Below are positions 1 through 7,585 of a DNA stretch of 11,742 nt, in pieces. A model generated the notes under the pieces. The model ran no database searches, was not told where the DNA came from, and worked only from the letters and a program-made list of their open reading frames with translations. Source of the stretch: Bacteroidota bacterium (GTDB taxonomy: Bacteria; Bacteroidota; Bacteroidia; Bacteroidales; B18-G4); assembly GCA_003648575.1 (NCBI GenBank), contig QMPN01000073.1:1-11742 (forward strand), given 5' to 3'. The stretch's first letter is position 1, and each line of letters opens with the position of its first letter. The position numbers and the translations under genes are program-made.

Positions 1-664
1 CTTCAAAGATGCTGCGCTGTGGCTCCGGCCCGCTGATGATGGCCATCACGTCATATTTTTTCTCTGGTTGTTTTCCCTCAGCAGACTCAAATCTCGATAG
101 GGGACCGATGAAATGTGTGTCGATAGGGGCCTTTCGTTTGTGTGCAAGTTCGCCCGACAACCCACTTTGCTCATCAAAGTCTGGGATCCAGCATTCGTTG
201 TAGTTTCCGATATATTTTCGGTGCATCATGTATAGGAGGCCTTCAGTAAATGACCATCCTGGCGGAGCTTTGATGCTTACCTGGTGGGTGATATAAATAG
301 AAGGGATCCTTGATGACCACATCCCGAACCTGTTGTCGGAGATCACCGCATCGATACTATGGATATCTATCAGTTCATCCAGTATCCTGTGTTCCCTTCT
401 GTTGGCGCTCAGGATCACCGGCGAGCGCCTCAGCATACGAAGGCTCATACTGCCATGATGAGGATACGTAATCTCAAAACCGGGGACATCAATATGTTCG
501 AGAGTCGGAAATTCAGATTTGAGAAAAGAAGCCGGCCTTCCACTGGCTGCAATGATCACATCAATATCTTTTTCCTGTAACAGCCTGATGATAGGGACGC
601 AACGGGCTGCATGACCAATTCCCCAATCAAGAGGGGCAACAAGTATTTTTTTACGTTTGTTCAT
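1..664 (-). CDS. Glycosyltransferase, family-28-like (partial, 3' end outside window)
   Basis: The reverse strand reads open from an ATG at 664 to the left edge, giving 221 codons without a stop; the C-terminal part is missing. The protein begins MNKRKKILVAPLDWGIGHAA. It shows the glycine-rich WGIGHAARC loop (residues 14-22) typical of the N-terminal Rossmann half of GT-B enzymes such as MurG, then VISDNRFG (108-114), ITHQ (125-128), FIGPLSRF (185-192) and SGPEPQR (211-217), where the nucleotide-sugar-binding C-terminal half would begin. From memory, this pattern matches a widespread Bacteroidota family annotated only as glycosyltransferase family 28. The likely role is transfer of a sugar from a nucleotide donor to an envelope acceptor, but donor and acceptor cannot be read from the sequence. 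There is no signal peptide, so it probably acts in the cytoplasm or at the inner-membrane face. The start is supported by CAGGA 6-10 bases upstream and by an in-frame stop in the preceding reading. It is transcribed divergently from dprA. Confidence 0.8.
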   Translation of the reverse strand, partial: MNKRKKILVAPLDWGIGHAARCVPIIRLLQEKDIDVIIAASGRPASFLKSEFPTLEHIDVPGFEITYPHHGSMSLRMLRRSPVILSANRREHRILDELIDIHSIDAVISDNRFGMWSSRIPSIYITHQVSIKAPPGWSFTEGLLYMMHRKYIGNYNECWIPDFDEQSGLSGELAHKRKAPIDTHFIGPLSRFESAEGKQPEKKYDVMAIISGPEPQRSIFE

Positions 665-756
665 ATATCCTGAAAAAAAATCATGTGACTGGGGTGACTT
701 TTTACGGATTTCAATATTAATACTATAGAAGGTCGGTCTTTATCCGTCTCTCAACA

Positions 757-764
757 CAAATATA
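757..764 (-). promoter_or_regulatory. Possible -7 box for the divergent glycosyltransferase
   Basis: On the minus strand this reads TATATTTG, a full match to the Bacteroidota -7 consensus TAnnTTTG. It lies in the 113-bp divergent gap and would give a leader of roughly 85 nt. No TTG -33 element is found 17-23 bases upstream, and an 8-base AT-rich match can arise by chance, so support is weak. No plus-strand TAnnTTTG was found ahead of dprA. Confidence 0.3.
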
Positions 765-777
765 GTGAATAAACCGA

Positions 778-1896
778 ATGACCCCTATGACAGATCATGA
801 TGATGCCCTGATTTACAGGATCGCAGTAACACTGATCCCGGGTATTGGGCATATGAATGCAAAGAAGCTGATTGCCTGGTGCGGGGAGCCTGATGCCATT
901 TTCAGGGAAGAAAGAAAAGTGCTTATGAAGATCCCGGGTATGGCAAAGGTCCTGAACAATAATTTCAATAAGAAGGAACTCCTGCTGCGTGCAGAGCAGG
1001 AAGTAAAATTTATTACAAATAGCCGCATCAGGCCATTGTACTACTATGATGATGATTACCCCCGGCGACTGAAGCAATGTGCCGACAGCCCCCTGATGCT
1101 TTATTATAAAGGGATAGACAATCTTTTTGAGAAAAGGATGCTGGCCGTGGTTGGGACCCGGAAAGCTACATCCTATGGCAAACGCGCCTGCCAGCAGGTC
1201 ATAGGAGGCTTTTCTGATGAGGATGTAGTGATTGCAAGTGGAATGGCTTATGGCATCGATAGCTGTGCACATCGAAAGGCACTTAGCTGCGGATTGCAGA
1301 CCATTGGAGTTTTGGGGCACGGCCTCGATCGCATCTATCCGAATGAGAACAGGAATATGGCCGCCAGAATGTTGCAACAGGGCGGCCTGCTCACAGAATT
1401 TCTGAGCCAGTCGAAGCCCGACAGGGAAAATTTCCCCAAACGCAATCGTATAATTGCAGGCCTCTCCGATGCCGTTCTGGTAGTGGAATCTGCCACTAAA
1501 GGCGGTGCCATTATTACAGCAGAGATAGCTAATTCTTATAACAGAGATGTATTCGCCATCCCGGGAAGGATGTATGATCCCTATTCTGATGGATGCCATC
1601 TTCTGATACGCCGGAATATAGCTGCCCTGACACGCTCGGCCGACGATATCCGGTATTCCATGGGATGGGAAGGGACGGTGCAGGCCCGGAAAAGCAAGAC
1701 TGAGCTTCTGGGAAAATATGATCATGACGAAAAGGTCATCCTGAATATCATCCTGGAAAAAGAGCGGGCACCCATTGACGATATCGTCTTGATCGCAGGC
1801 CTGGGAGCATCGAAAGCTGCCTCTATACTGTTGAAGTTGGAGTTTGAGGGCGTGATCACAGGCCTGCCGGGAAAGCTGTATGAGATCAGGAAATGA
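778..1896 (+). CDS. dprA: DNA-processing protein DprA (Smf family)
   Basis: DprA binds incoming single-stranded DNA during natural transformation and loads RecA on it; the family is also kept in bacteria not known to be competent. The 372-residue protein has the usual three parts. An N-terminal helical SAM/HhH-like region covers about residues 5-75. The Rossmann-like DprA core follows, with VVGTRKAT (124-131), SGMAYGID (154-161), GVLGHGLDRIYP, ENFPKRNRIIAG (217-228) and GGAIITAEI (242-250). A winged-helix domain ends the protein (about 314-372, EKVILNIILEK...LPGKLYEI). Length and order are normal for the full-length Bacteroidota form. The first ATG is taken; ATG at 787 is three codons in and equally possible. 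It is divergent from the glycosyltransferase. The gene looks intact. No competence genes lie nearby, so the window does not say whether the organism takes up DNA. Confidence 0.95.
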   Translation: MTPMTDHDDALIYRIAVTLIPGIGHMNAKKLIAWCGEPDAIFREERKVLMKIPGMAKVLNNNFNKKELLLRAEQEVKFITNSRIRPLYYYDDDYPRRLKQCADSPLMLYYKGIDNLFEKRMLAVVGTRKATSYGKRACQQVIGGFSDEDVVIASGMAYGIDSCAHRKALSCGLQTIGVLGHGLDRIYPNENRNMAARMLQQGGLLTEFLSQSKPDRENFPKRNRIIAGLSDAVLVVESATKGGAIITAEIANSYNRDVFAIPGRMYDPYSDGCHLLIRRNIAALTRSADDIRYSMGWEGTVQARKSKTELLGKYDHDEKVILNIILEKERAPIDDIVLIAGLGASKAASILLKLEFEGVITGLPGKLYEIRK

Positions 1897-1911
1897 TGTC
1901 TGCGAATAATG

Positions 1912-1919
1912 TACCTTTG
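1912..1919 (+). promoter_or_regulatory. -7 promoter box (TACCTTTG) for rsgA
   Basis: TACCTTTG fully matches the Bacteroidota -7 consensus TAnnTTTG and sits in the 48-bp gap between dprA and rsgA. Transcription would start near 1925, about 20 nt ahead of the TTG start. No TTG is present at the -33 distance, so only half of the bipartite promoter is seen. Position and sequence still make it a good candidate. Confidence 0.55.
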
Positions 1920-1944
1920 TATCAGATAGATAAAAAAAGCAGCA

Positions 1945-2859
1945 TTGGAAGGCATTGTCATCAAATCAACCGGAAGCTGGTACAGCGTGTTAAGTCCTGA
2001 TGGGAGCATCACCGAATGTAAACTGAAAGGCAGGTTCAAGGTGCAGGGAATCAGAACCACCAACCCCCTGGCCGTTGGCGACCATGTAGGATTTCATGTG
2101 CTGCAGGAAGAAGGCACAGGGCTGATCTCCAAGATCTCCCCGCGCAAAAACCATATCATTCGCAAGGCTACCAAGCTGTCGAAAGAATCACACATCCTGG
2201 CAGCCAATCTCGACCAGGCAATCATCATTGTTACCCTGGCCGAGCCCAGAACATCAACAGGCTTCATCGACCGTTTCCTCATCACTGCAGAAGCATACCA
2301 TATCCCGGCGCTTATCATCTTTAATAAGATCGATCTGTATAACGAAAAGCAGATGGAAGATCTTGCTGAACTGAAAGAAGTATATGAGGCTGCTGGCTAT
2401 CCCTCTTACTCAGTTTCGGCGCTCACCGGTGAAAATTTAGGCGAAGTTGAGGATCTGCTCAAAGATACAGTGTCGTTGGTGGCCGGACATTCCGGTGTTG
2501 GAAAATCGGCCCTTATCAATGCACTTGAGCCCGGCCTCGACCTGAAGACCAAACCAATTTCCAAAGCACATAGCAAAGGAGTTCATACCACTACTTTTGC
2601 CAGGATGTTCAGACTTTCATTCGGAGGATTTATTATTGATACGCCGGGTATTAAAGAATTTGGTCTCTTTGACCTTGACAGGAACACCCTGGCGGAGCGA
2701 TACCCTGAGATGCGTGCCCTCATGCATGCCTGTAAATACACCAATTGCACCCACCTGCATGAGCCCGGTTGTGCCGTTAAAGAGGCCGTAAAACAGGGAA
2801 AACTGAGTAAGATCAGATATGAAGGTTATCTTCGTATCATGGCCGATGGCGGTTCATAA
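1945..2859 (+). CDS. rsgA: Small ribosomal subunit biogenesis GTPase RsgA
   Basis: RsgA (YjeQ/YloQ) is a circularly permuted GTPase that binds the 30S subunit late in assembly, checks the decoding centre and releases factors on GTP hydrolysis. The permuted motif order is visible: an N-terminal OB fold (about 1-70, GIVIKSTGSWYSVL), then G4 NKID (127-130), G5-like SALTG, G1/P-loop GHSGVGKS (181-188) and G3 DTPG (232-235). A C-terminal zinc knuckle has C263, C268, H270 and C276 (C-x4-C-x-H-x5-C). The 304-residue length is normal. The start is TTG at 1945: an in-frame TAG lies at 1927-1929, there is no ATG or GTG between them, and translation from TTG gives the expected family N terminus. It has a -7 box about 25 nt upstream and is followed after 11 bp by the CBS-domain gene. 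Confidence 0.95.
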   Translation: MEGIVIKSTGSWYSVLSPDGSITECKLKGRFKVQGIRTTNPLAVGDHVGFHVLQEEGTGLISKISPRKNHIIRKATKLSKESHILAANLDQAIIIVTLAEPRTSTGFIDRFLITAEAYHIPALIIFNKIDLYNEKQMEDLAELKEVYEAAGYPSYSVSALTGENLGEVEDLLKDTVSLVAGHSGVGKSALINALEPGLDLKTKPISKAHSKGVHTTTFARMFRLSFGGFIIDTPGIKEFGLFDLDRNTLAERYPEMRALMHACKYTNCTHLHEPGCAVKEAVKQGKLSKIRYEGYLRIMADGGS

Positions 2860-2870
2860 AAAAATGGAAT

Positions 2871-3533
2871 ATGATAGCATCAGAATTGATCAGTGATATA
2901 GTAGTCCCACTCAGGACATCAGATACTGTAGATACGGCCATCTCCATGATGGCCGAATTTAAAGTATCCCACATTCCTGTTGTGAACAATCATTCATACC
3001 TGGCCCTCTTGTCGGAAGATGACCTGATGTCGGATGTTGATCTGGACGCACCGATTGGAAGCCTCAAACTTGTTTTGCCAAGGCTCATGATCAGCGAACA
3101 CCAGCATTTTTATGATGTGATCAAGATGATGAGTGAACACCGCCTCACCTTGCTGCCGGTGGTTGATGCAGATGAAAACTATGAAGGGGTTGTAAGCCTG
3201 GAAAGCCTTGCAGCAAATATGTCGAAGATGGCTGCCATCAGCCAGCCGGGAACCGTAATAGTGCTGGAGATGAGCCAGAACGATTACAGCATGTCGGAGA
3301 TTGCCCAAATCATAGAATCCAATGATGCTAAGATCCTGAGCATGTATCTGACTCCCAGGGCAGATTCCACGAATATGGATGTGATCCTGAAAATAAATAA
3401 ACAGGAATTGAATGCCATCATCCAGACATTCGACAGATATAATTATACCATCAAGGCATCATATGGGCAGGAAGAAGACCCTGAAGACCTGAAAGACCGC
3501 TTCGATTCCCTGATGAACTACCTAAATGTTTAA
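2871..3533 (+). CDS. CBS-CBS-ACT domain protein (AcuB-like architecture)
   Basis: A 220-residue soluble protein without signal peptide or membrane segment. Two CBS motifs form an apparent Bateman module: about 6-60 (ISDIVVPLRTSDTV...FKVSHIPVV...LLSEDDL) and about 72-123 (MISEHQHFYDVI...LTLLPVVDADENYEGVVSLESL). Residues about 134-200 look like an ACT-type regulatory domain (alternating strands and helices, VIVLEMSQNDYSMSEIAQII...MDVILKIN). Bateman modules usually bind adenine nucleotides or other adenosyl ligands, and the CBS-CBS-ACT order is that of AcuB. A ligand-sensing regulatory role is therefore inferred, but the target is unknown. No enzyme or transporter domain is fused to it. It lies 11 bp after rsgA and 11 bp before an Omp85-type gene, so the three are probably one transcript. 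The start at 2871 is preferred because ATG at 2864 is in another frame and stops within ten codons. Confidence 0.8.
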   Translation: MIASELISDIVVPLRTSDTVDTAISMMAEFKVSHIPVVNNHSYLALLSEDDLMSDVDLDAPIGSLKLVLPRLMISEHQHFYDVIKMMSEHRLTLLPVVDADENYEGVVSLESLAANMSKMAAISQPGTVIVLEMSQNDYSMSEIAQIIESNDAKILSMYLTPRADSTNMDVILKINKQELNAIIQTFDRYNYTIKASYGQEEDPEDLKDRFDSLMNYLNV

Positions 3534-3544
3534 GCCATTTCACT

Positions 3545-4984
3545 TTGAGCCCATCTAATTATCACCGGCTTAAGATCACTGTTTTTCCACTGCTTTTATT
3601 GGTTTGCACTATTCTAAGCGGTGCTCTCCAGGCGCAGAATGATAGCCTGATTCTGGTTAAAAGCATTGCGTACAACGGAAATAAGACTACGAAAGATCAT
3701 ATCATAACCCGTGAAATAATGTTTGCTGTTGGGGACACATTGGATCAGACGGTATTCAATGGATTATTGGAAAAAAGCCGGGAAAACCTGCTCAATACCT
3801 CTCTTTTTAACTTCGTATCCTATGAAATGCAATCATCCCCTGGCAGCTTGAATGTGGTTGATGTGGTGTTTGACGTGACCGAGAGATGGTATATCTGGCC
3901 ATGGCCTACTATCGAGTTTGCTGACCGTAATTTCAATACCTGGTGGAATGAAAACAGAGACCTGTCACGTATGAGTTATGGGGTTGTCCTCAAATGGGGC
4001 AATTTCAGGGGAAGGAAAGAGCAGCTCAACTTAACAGCGCGCTTCGGATATAATGAACTCTACGGCTTCGATTATACCATCCCTTACCTCAACGAGAAGG
4101 AAACAATTGGGCTGGGTGTCGGCGCCGCCTATGGAAGAACCCATGAGGTGCCGGTTATGAATGAGGATGACCGCCTGGTATATTACAGGGATGATGAAGA
4201 GTACATACAGCAGGAGGTTAGTTCTTATCTTGCCTTGATCCTGCGCAATGAGATATATAATACGCACACCTTCAGGCTGGAGTACAATTATTGGAAGTTT
4301 GCTGATACCCTTTTGCTTATTAATCCCGGATTTAGCTATGCCGACAAGGAGATATTGCAATATTTTTCACTGGCATACCGCTTTAAGAGCGATCACAGGG
4401 ATGATAAACCATACCCCTTGAAAGGATATTATTTCGACCTTGAATTGGTAAAACGGGGCTTTGAGTTTTTCGATAATGGTGGCCTGGATGTTTTTTATGT
4501 ACGATCTACGTTTCGAAAATTCTTTCAGATGGGGAACCGATGGTATTTCGCTACCGGACTAAACTCTAAATTTTCAAGCGAATCCATACAGCCTTTTTAT
4601 ATGAACCGGGCAATTGGATATGGAAGGGATATCGTAAGAGGCTATGAGTACTATGTCGTAAATGGTCAGAACTTCGGCATACTCAAGAATAATTTTAAGT
4701 TTGCCCTTCTGCCAAGAAGAGACTTCAATCTGAATTTTATTAAATCGGAGAAATTCAGCAAAGTGCACTACGCCTTTTATTTGAACGCCTTTTTTGATAT
4801 GGGCTTTGTAGACAATTTTTATCCTGATCCCGCCCTGAATAACCAGCTTGAGAATTCCCTGCTGATAGGATATGGTGTCGGAATTGATTTCGTTACGTAT
4901 TACGACCTCGTTCTCAGACTGGAGTATTCTTTTAACCGCATGAACGAACATGGCTTTTTTCTGCATTTTATGGCGTCAATATAG
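3545..4984 (+). CDS. Single-POTRA Omp85-family outer-membrane beta-barrel protein
   Basis: A 479-residue exported protein. Residues 1-30 form a signal peptide (basic-polar start, PLLLLVCTILSGALQA, cleavage likely before Q31). One POTRA-like domain follows (about 36-112: VKSIAYNGNKTTKDHIITREI...GDTLDQ...LLNTSLFNFVSYE...VDVVFDVTERW). The rest is a barrel rich in alternating aromatic strands, with the Omp85 signature VRGY at 364-367. This is much smaller than BamA (five POTRAs) and resembles minimal Omp85 proteins of unknown substrate; insertion or translocation of an outer-membrane or lipid client is a family-level inference. The last strand ends FLHFMASI, without a terminal aromatic residue. 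The TTG start is the only reasonable one: the in-frame stop TGA is at 3482, no in-frame ATG or GTG follows it before the signal peptide, and TTG gives a complete signal sequence. It is 11 bp after the CBS gene; a 102-bp gap follows. Confidence 0.82.
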   Translation: MSPSNYHRLKITVFPLLLLVCTILSGALQAQNDSLILVKSIAYNGNKTTKDHIITREIMFAVGDTLDQTVFNGLLEKSRENLLNTSLFNFVSYEMQSSPGSLNVVDVVFDVTERWYIWPWPTIEFADRNFNTWWNENRDLSRMSYGVVLKWGNFRGRKEQLNLTARFGYNELYGFDYTIPYLNEKETIGLGVGAAYGRTHEVPVMNEDDRLVYYRDDEEYIQQEVSSYLALILRNEIYNTHTFRLEYNYWKFADTLLLINPGFSYADKEILQYFSLAYRFKSDHRDDKPYPLKGYYFDLELVKRGFEFFDNGGLDVFYVRSTFRKFFQMGNRWYFATGLNSKFSSESIQPFYMNRAIGYGRDIVRGYEYYVVNGQNFGILKNNFKFALLPRRDFNLNFIKSEKFSKVHYAFYLNAFFDMGFVDNFYPDPALNNQLENSLLIGYGVGIDFVTYYDLVLRLEYSFNRMNEHGFFLHFMASI

Positions 4985-5044
4985 GCATGCCCTTTATAAT
5001 GTTAATTATTCTGAAGTCTATAAGTACAAATCCGCAGATTTTCG

Positions 5045-5052
5045 TAAACTTG
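5045..5052 (+). promoter_or_regulatory. Candidate -7 box (TAAACTTG) ahead of nadK
   Basis: TAAACTTG matches TAnnTTTG at all but one fixed base and lies about 35 nt before the nadK ATG, in the longest gap of this part of the window (4985-5086). The implied start near 5058 would leave a 29-nt leader. No -33 TTG is evident. The gap holds nothing else I can name. Confidence 0.35.
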
Positions 5053-5086
5053 CATCGGTTTTTAGGTATTATCAGAACATCTTGAA

Positions 5087-5965
5087 ATGAAGCTTGCTTT
5101 ATTCGGAAAAAGCATCAGGAAAGAATACTATCCATACCTTCTTCAGCTAATCAACAAACTGGAAGAGAACGGGTGTGATTTGCTGGTATATAAGCCATTT
5201 CTTGAAAACCTTCGGAAAAATAAGGATTTCAATTATGAAGCAACTCCTTTCTGCAACCACAGTGAGCTGAAAGGAAAGGCAGACATGGTATTCTCCATCG
5301 GGGGTGACGGCACCCTGCTGGATACGGTTTCACTGGTTCGTGATTCAGGCATTCCCGTGTTGGGGATCAACCTGGGCAGGCTGGGCTTTCTTTCAAGTAT
5401 TTCAAGGGATGATATAATCCCTGCCGTCGAAAAAGTACTAAAAGGAGAATATACGCTCGAACCACGCACATTGCTGAGCCTGTCTTCCGATGCAGATATT
5501 TTTGGGGACTTTCACTGTGCTCTGAATGATATTACAGTGACCCGTAAGGAATCAATGGCATTGATCGTGATCCATGTTTACGTGGATGGGGTATTTCTGA
5601 ATTCATACTGGGCTGACGGATTGATCGTGGCAACCCCTACAGGTTCCACTGCATATTCACTAAGCAGCGGGGGACCTATAGTGTCGCCGGGATCCGAGAA
5701 TATACTGATCACACCACTGGCTCCCCATAACCTGACCATCAGGCCGATCGTGATTTCTGATAAAAGTGAGATCAGCATCAGGGTGGAAGGCAGAGACAGC
5801 GAATACCTGGTTAGCCTGGATTCAAAGACAGATGTAATTGAACCCGGACTTGAATTGCGGATCAGAAGGGCAGATTTTAGCTTCAACCTCGTTAAAATCG
5901 AGCATAAAGATTTCTTTACAACCATTCGTGATAAACTCAAATGGGGACTGGATGTTAGAAATTAA
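5087..5965 (+). CDS. nadK: NAD kinase
   Basis: NadK phosphorylates NAD+ to NADP+ and is the only route to NADP in most bacteria. Diagnostic motifs are present and correctly spaced: SIGGDGTLLDTV with GGDGT at 72-76 (D74 is the expected catalytic aspartate), GINLGRLGFLSS, the N147-D148 pair of the conserved ALND stretch, and the long C-terminal signature ADGLIVATPTGSTAYSLSSG beginning at A176. The 292-residue length is typical of the bacterial enzyme, which is cytoplasmic and oligomeric. The start is the ATG at 5087, giving MKLALFGKSIRK, the usual N-terminal strand. It appears to be the first gene of a run with porG-like, uppS and bamA. The gap to the next gene is 29 bp. NADPH supply has no specific link to the outer-membrane genes downstream, so the linkage may simply be conserved housekeeping order. 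Confidence 0.96.
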   Translation: MKLALFGKSIRKEYYPYLLQLINKLEENGCDLLVYKPFLENLRKNKDFNYEATPFCNHSELKGKADMVFSIGGDGTLLDTVSLVRDSGIPVLGINLGRLGFLSSISRDDIIPAVEKVLKGEYTLEPRTLLSLSSDADIFGDFHCALNDITVTRKESMALIVIHVYVDGVFLNSYWADGLIVATPTGSTAYSLSSGGPIVSPGSENILITPLAPHNLTIRPIVISDKSEISIRVEGRDSEYLVSLDSKTDVIEPGLELRIRRADFSFNLVKIEHKDFFTTIRDKLKWGLDVRN

Positions 5966-5994
5966 TTGATCAAGAGATAAGAAATTTGGAAATA

Positions 5995-6819
5995 ATGCGT
6001 TTTGGGAACTATATGAAGAAGATAACATTAATTATTATTATGATAATTGGTGCTTTTGGTTTGCATGCGCAAAAGACCCTTGAGGTAGGGCTTTTGGGTG
6101 GCGGCACCTACTATATCGGAGACCTGAACCCCGGAACCCCATTCTTGCTTACTAAGCCTGCATACGGAGTCGTGGCAAGGTTAAACCTGGATTCCAGATG
6201 GACCGTTAAACTTAGCGGCCTGCGGGGAGCCATAGAAGGCGATGACAATGTTTCCAATGCCATGCAGAACCGTGGTCTGAAGTTTGAATCCAAGATCACG
6301 GATATTACTACAGTAGTGGAATTCAATTTCTTTAACTACGTCACCGGAAGCACAAGGAATTTTCTTACACCTTACATCTTCGGTGGTGTTGGGGTATTAT
6401 TGTTTAAACCTGAGGCAAATGGTGTCGCTCTGCGCGACCTGGGCACCGAAGGGCAAAACGCAGGCTTCGACGGTAGAAGCAAATACAAGACTACCCAGAT
6501 CGTGTTTCCTTTTGGTATAGGGTTTAAGTATAGCCTGAACAAGAAACTGGGATTTGCACTGGAATGGGGAATACGCAAAACTTTCACTGACTATATCGAC
6601 GATGTTAGCGAAACCTACTACCTTGACGGGGAAAGTATTGATCCATCGAACACAGCAGAGATCATGTCTGATCCCACTATGAACCACAAGCCATACGAAG
6701 CCAGGGGGAATCCCAGTAATAAAGACTGGTATACCTTCATAGGTGTATCCCTGACCTACAAGTTTAACCTTGGCCGTGATAAAGGTTGCAGCCAGTTTGG
6801 AAACAGAAGAGACTATTAA
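5995..6819 (+). CDS. porG: PorG-like outer-membrane beta-barrel protein (DUF6089; type IX secretion)
   Basis: A small exported barrel of 274 residues from the ATG at 5995; ATG at 6013 (MKKITLIIIMIIGAFGLHAQ) is an equally good start, and a TTG lies at 5986. The signal peptide is clear, with cleavage probable at LHA-Q. The mature part has amphipathic strands and the DUF6089-type features LLGGGTYYIGDLNPG near the N terminus, TPYIFGGVGVLLFKP in the middle, a GFALEWGIRKTFTDYIDDV strand pair, and a last strand WYTFIGVSLTYKF followed by a 16-residue tail with what appears to be the only cysteine. From memory, P. gingivalis PorG, the outer-membrane partner of the PorK/PorN ring of the type IX secretion system, belongs to this family and sits beside uppS, bamA and ompH genes as here. 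Function is assigned from family and position. No other T9SS gene is in the window, so a working T9SS is inferred rather than shown. Confidence 0.72.
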   Translation: MRFGNYMKKITLIIIMIIGAFGLHAQKTLEVGLLGGGTYYIGDLNPGTPFLLTKPAYGVVARLNLDSRWTVKLSGLRGAIEGDDNVSNAMQNRGLKFESKITDITTVVEFNFFNYVTGSTRNFLTPYIFGGVGVLLFKPEANGVALRDLGTEGQNAGFDGRSKYKTTQIVFPFGIGFKYSLNKKLGFALEWGIRKTFTDYIDDVSETYYLDGESIDPSNTAEIMSDPTMNHKPYEARGNPSNKDWYTFIGVSLTYKFNLGRDKGCSQFGNRRDY

Positions 6820-6832
6820 AAAGAATTAACCG

Positions 6833-7579
6833 ATGGACCTGAAGAGCCGTATTGATCCTGAACGCTTACCAAAGCATGTTGCCATCATCATGGATGGGAA
6901 CGGCCGTTGGGCGAATCAGCGCGGCAAACCCAGGATTTTTGGACACCAAAACGGTGTTGCATCCGTCAGGGAAGCAGCAGAAACAGCGGCTGATCTGGGG
7001 ATCGAGTACCTGACCCTCTATGCTTTTTCCACTGAAAATTGGAATCGGCCGAAGTTCGAAACAGAGGCCCTGATGACCTTGCTGCTGAAAACCATTAACA
7101 AAGAAACAAAGACCCTGAATAAGAATAATATCAGGCTGAATGCCATCGGCGACCTGATGGGACTGCCTTCCATGACAAGGAAGCAGCTGGAGAAAGCCAT
7201 TGCAAACACATCAGGGAACGACAGGATGACCCTCACACTGGCCCTCTCATACAGCGGCAGATGGGAGCTCCTGAATGCAACAAAAAAGATTGCTAAGCAG
7301 GTGGCAGAAGGAGAGCTCGATGCTGAAAAAGTTGATCAGCATGCATTCGAACAGGCATTGGAAACACAGGATATGCCAGATCCGGAGCTGCTGATCAGAA
7401 CATCAGGCGAATATCGGATCAGCAATTTCCTGCTGTGGCAGATTGCTTATGCTGAGCTGTACTTTACATCGAAGTTATGGCCTGATTTCAGGAAAGATGA
7501 CTTCTACGAGGCATTGATCGACTTTCAAAACCGGGAACGGAGATTTGGGAAAATAAGTGAACAAATAAAAGCAGATTAA
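6833..7579 (+). CDS. uppS: Isoprenyl transferase (undecaprenyl diphosphate synthase)
   Basis: UppS condenses farnesyl diphosphate with eight isopentenyl diphosphates in cis to make undecaprenyl diphosphate, the lipid carrier for peptidoglycan, O-antigen and other surface glycans. The 248-residue protein has all family signatures: HVAIIMDGNGRWA with catalytic D21, the GH pair at 37-38, LTLYAFSTENWNRP, LALSYSGRWE, and DPELLIRTSGEYRISNFLLW, where R189, R195 and S197 are the expected diphosphate ligands. Length and N terminus are normal. It begins 13 bp after the porG-like gene and ends 6 bp before bamA, so translation is probably coupled within one transcript. This reading is very secure; product chain length (C55 or shorter) cannot be read from sequence. 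Confidence 0.96.
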   Translation: MDLKSRIDPERLPKHVAIIMDGNGRWANQRGKPRIFGHQNGVASVREAAETAADLGIEYLTLYAFSTENWNRPKFETEALMTLLLKTINKETKTLNKNNIRLNAIGDLMGLPSMTRKQLEKAIANTSGNDRMTLTLALSYSGRWELLNATKKIAKQVAEGELDAEKVDQHAFEQALETQDMPDPELLIRTSGEYRISNFLLWQIAYAELYFTSKLWPDFRKDDFYEALIDFQNRERRFGKISEQIKAD

Positions 7580-7585
7580 GCGGGA

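Noticed and set aside
93..129. Direct repeat CGATAGGGG occurring twice about 25 bp apart
   Set aside because: Both copies are inside the glycosyltransferase coding sequence and encode different contexts; a 9-base match there is probably chance.
751..1725. A 324-codon open frame on the minus strand opposite dprA
   Set aside because: It lies antisense to a gene with clear DprA motifs, has no recognisable domain, and its composition (many Cys, His, Ile) is that of a shadow frame.
4984..4991. GGCATGCC palindrome overlapping the stop codon of the single-POTRA Omp85 gene
   Set aside because: Eight bases with no loop and no T-run is too short for a terminator and is expected by chance.
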